This document shows positions 61,111 to 64,000 of a stretch of 64,000 bases of DNA, piece after piece (the stretch's first letter is position 1; every line of letters starts with the position of its first letter). This DNA is from Pyrus communis. Lineage: Eukaryota > Streptophyta > Magnoliopsida > Rosales > Rosaceae. The stretch spans positions 26,725,061 through 26,789,060 of the forward strand of contig NC_084804.1 in the NCBI RefSeq assembly GCF_963583255.1, given 5' to 3'. The translations under genes and the position numbers were made by a program. Below the pieces are notes generated by a model that worked only from the letters and a program-made list of their open reading frames with translations, searched no databases and was not told the DNA's origin.

Positions 61111-61410
61111 ATGAAATAAGTTACTGTAAAAACAAATTAAATAATCTATAAAAAATTCGACAAAATTTTCCCTAAAATTACAACATTTCCCAAAACCTAC
61201 AAACAAATATACAATACAACCAACACAAGTACCCAACAATTCACACATAAAGGAATCAAATAATAGTATATTAAATTTATTAAATTAGATTTTTTCACAA
61301 AATGATGTATTACATGTGTTGGCTCCCTCTCCATCTACGGTGGAAGTTGAAGCAGACACCTCTCCCTCGTCGGTAATCCGGGCCCATCGATGTGTCCGTC
61401 GGGCACTTAG

Positions 61411-63308
61411 TGATGTGTTATAAACTAGCACTCAAATTAAACCCTCTTATTGACAATTGTAGTAAAGATGTAAGTAGGGATCGTTCTAGGCCGGGGATTA
61501 GGAAGGATTTCTAATCTACTTAAAACTGACTCAAAAACATAAAACTAGGCTTGAAAACACTTAACTAGACTCAAAGAACTCAAAACAAACTAAAAAGACT
61601 AAAAATAGCTCAAAACAATCAAAAAGACTCAAAACAGACACTAGGACTTACTTTGGACGAATTCTAACTTAACTTTGACACAAAACACTAAAGCAAACAA
61701 ACTAAAACAGGTTCTAACTAAGTAAAACACGAAATATTAAAAGGGGGGGGGATTGGTTTTGACGAATTTAAAGTAAAACAAACAGATTTAAAGACTTAAA
61801 CAACTTTGGACGAAATTAGGTGAATTTATGGGTGATAAGCTAGCTAGAGGGTCCTTCTCCACACATGACACACTTGCATACAAATTGATTTCCTGTTGCT
61901 TTTTCAATAAACCATGAACCTCAACACCCCAGATTAACCGTGAACAGCACTAATTAACCCTCAGATTTTCCTTAAGTCATTGAATTGGATGGAATACGCA
62001 TTAGCAACCAAATTATTCTTCAATAGTTCCCTACATGAACAACATAATAGAGATACAATCAAAGATCATTAAGCTTTGTGAAAATCATAAGCATTGACAA
62101 GGCATTCGTAACTATGAACAGAATGATACTCCTGCCAGGAATTTACTTAACAAGATTGTGACAAGCAACCTCCACTACTTGTGAATATAAGTTCATAACA
62201 ATTAGGTGAAACTCCCTTATATTCTAGCATCAAATTCATGCATGTAAACTAAGTGTGCACGCTCAATCAACATACAAGAATAAGTTATCAATCAAGAAGT
62301 TAAGCAAATTGCATTCACGATTTATGAAATCACAACTAGAAGTAATCAATTCATATTGCAAATATAATCATGGTTTCAAAGTCTCCTCTAGCTAAAACAA
62401 GTTTAGCCTCTCATGTTCACAATTAAACAAAGAAAACTTAAACTAAACATTGAAAACAAAGATTGAATACACCTAGAAACGTTCCAACAATCCAACTTGA
62501 ATGACAGGCACGGCTCCAAGCTATCCTCTCTCCTTTCTCCTTGCAAAATTGCAGCACAAGGGTGTTTGGGTATGAAATTAGGTTGTGATGGATGAATGGT
62601 ATGGTGTGGATGTAGGTGTGGAAGGGGTGAATGATGGCTGAATGATGGATGTTTCTTTTGTGCGGCAGATTGTGTAAAATAAAGGGAGAAAGGGGAAGGC
62701 ATTAATTAATTAATTTGGGAAAGATTTAAGACTCCAAATCCCCCAAGAAAAGGGTAACAAATCAAAATCCCAAAGAGAAAAGGGTAGGAAAGTTGCGGCA
62801 ACATCCAAAGGGAAAGGGAAAGGAACTTCCTTCCACGACAAGGAAAGGAAAAGGGAGAATTGGTGCGGCATCCCTGTTTGACTGGGATTAGGGCTTCTAG
62901 AACCATGTAATTAAGTGTCATAATATATTTAGGGACACTCATTAACAGCTAGAAATTAAGTAGGAAAATATTAGGATTGACTAAGTCAAAATAAGGAAGT
63001 TTGACTCATGTTTCCTTCTTTCTTGCTGATTTTGTGTCTTCCAAGTCTTGAATTAATTTCTTCCATCTCTTTAGCATATTCTTAGCCTTTCTTGACTTCA
63101 ATTTCATCCATCCATCTTGCTCCAAGCATATGCTATCCATTCCAAGCCCAAAACTGCTCCAAAATGTTCCAAATTGCACTTTCTTGCCACTTTAGTCAAT
63201 TGGACCTACAAACACACGAAAATAGCTTAAAATACTAAAATAACTAGGAACTAATAACATAAATTCAAGAAAACAAGCTAACTAAGTCACATAAATATGC
63301 TCCTATCA
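61411..63308 (-). repeat. LTR-A, 3' LTR of a minus-strand element running off the window
   Basis: 1898 bp from tgatgtgttataaac to atgctcctatca, followed by the polypurine tract at 63309. Sites read gaacagca (61945), gaacaaca (62036) and gaacaga (62117). The GATAAG array seen in most A1 copies is reduced here. The left flank is CACTA sequence; the other end and its target duplication lie outside. Confidence 0.9.
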
Positions 63309-64000
63309 AATTCCCCCACACTTAGCTTTTGCTAGTCCTCGAGCAAAACAAAACAATCAAAACAAACAAAACACAATCTAAACCTTCCAACATTTTCCTC
63401 ATGGATTTCCAATGAACAGAACATATTAAAAATCACTACTCCCACATATTTTAGCTCTCTTTACACTTGAGCAACACTTAACCGTAGTCACCACTTACTA
63501 GCTCGCATTTAATCAATTAAAACAACAATTTGAAAGTAGTAACATGCCTTAGAGAATTTCCTCAATTCCTCACCAGATATACTCTCTATTTTCACACAGG
63601 TTTTTTGACTACACTCCCTACACTAGGTATATGTGAGAAGATTGATGTAAACATGTAGACTAACACTCACACATGTTATAACAAAGAAATCATTTTCTGG
63701 AATTATTAATATGAACATGTATATGATCTCATGAATGGAATGTCACTAGTTAGAAGCGAGAACCAGGGATTCCATATGCTCATACCAATTTCAAACTCCA
63801 CATATTGAAACACATAACAATCAAGATAGAAGTATAAGGGTTATAACGGGGCTAGGGTATTGGCTAACAAAGAAAGGTTAAGGATAAACAAAGGTTCTTA
63901 AAGCAATAGTAAGCAAAGTAATGAAATTGGCACTTAGAATTCACTTTTGAATGCAGAAATCAACTTTAAACACAAAAGGAAGATTCACACAACACTTAGG
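63309..64000 (-). mobile_element. Non-coding internal domain of LTR-A element (partial)
   Basis: Begins aattcccccacacttagctt (polypurine tract, reverse) and matches 34360-35000 closely, including the block ctcacatatgctcatacc-type at 63770-63790 and agaagtataagggttataac at 63829-63848. No coding frame. Confidence 0.85.

Larger units (their letters stand above)
58347..61410 (-). mobile_element. CACTA (En/Spm-like) transposon, one end in window
   Basis: Begins CACTACTACATAAAACAG with subterminal words of the type gcgacgaaat..tcgtcgc (58370-58400), as in plant CACTA elements. Minus-strand coding remnants: MYRGMGNPCHH.. and a Gln-rich region at about 58830-59110; other exon-like blocks at 60180-60240, 60325-60420 and 60560-60770; and a block KNTRGPCRLMG..ITWDARHREASTKE..LVHNIGSNVRCHCPMQWKSW at 60860-61100. 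That block fits the plant Ptta/En/Spm transposase-associated family. Stops are present. The element carries a Cassandra insertion and is cut at 61411 by an LTR-A; its other end is not in the window. Confidence 0.78.

Noticed and set aside
58347..61410. Host genes in the minus-strand exon-like blocks
   Set aside because: The blocks match the CACTA accessory-protein family and sit next to a CACTA terminus; stops are present.

Overview
This is plant nuclear DNA, AT-rich, with almost no intact host genes and a dense pile of nested transposable elements. A COR413-type cold-regulated membrane protein gene, spliceosomal introns, and Cassandra, hAT, CACTA, Copia and Gypsy elements point to a eudicot. 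Apple/pear-type Rosaceae is my guess from the repeat content; it is not proven by the sequence.

The dominant component is one LTR family, called LTR-A here. It is about 1.7-2.4 kb, starts TGATAGGAGCATATTTATGC and ends near ATCACATCA. More than a dozen full or partial copies lie in both orientations. Some copies belong to a Gypsy element that keeps only gag and protease (about 1-10739, minus strand). Others flank a short non-coding internal domain (12285-15846 plus; 34360-35840 and 63309-64000 minus), as in LARD-type non-autonomous retrotransposons. Several are solo LTRs with 5-bp target duplications (TSDs).

Layout: 1-10739 is the minus-strand Gypsy gag-pro element, split by a complete Copia element (1294-7155) with near-identical LTRs but a dead coding region. 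10740-17510 holds LTR-A fragments and a LARD-like element carrying a solo LTR in its own internal domain. 17511-27450 is a decayed Copia split by an inverted LTR-A/gag composite (18141-22573) and by a solo LTR-B (23048-26412) that itself contains a solo LTR-A. 27451-29870 is mostly unassigned and has small tandem repeats. 29875-36350 is a minus-strand LTR-A element with nested LTRs, precisely inserted in an RNase H-domain gene remnant (TSD aacgg). 36955-42378 is the COR413-PM gene; its second exon carries both a 2.17-kb solo LTR and a 1.92-kb hAT element with a perfect 8-bp TSD, and later exons carry frameshifts, so it is a pseudogene. 42379-45494 is low-information intergenic DNA. 45495-51022 is an inverted pair of LTR-A with a nested solo LTR. 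51023-58100 is a decayed minus-strand Copia whose LTR hosts another solo LTR-A. 58347-61410 is a CACTA element (minus-strand transposase remnants) containing a complete Cassandra TRIM with 5S rRNA-like LTRs. From 61411 another minus-strand LTR-A element runs off the window.

The most unusual structural signal is in LTR-A. Three or four short quasi-palindromic sites sit at fixed positions in each LTR, and their sequence changes in concert within a copy (for example all GAACTGCA in one subfamily, all GACATCA in another). The arms keep complementarity (ATG..CAT or GTG..CAC). All coordinates come from reading the sequence by eye; no alignments or database searches were run.
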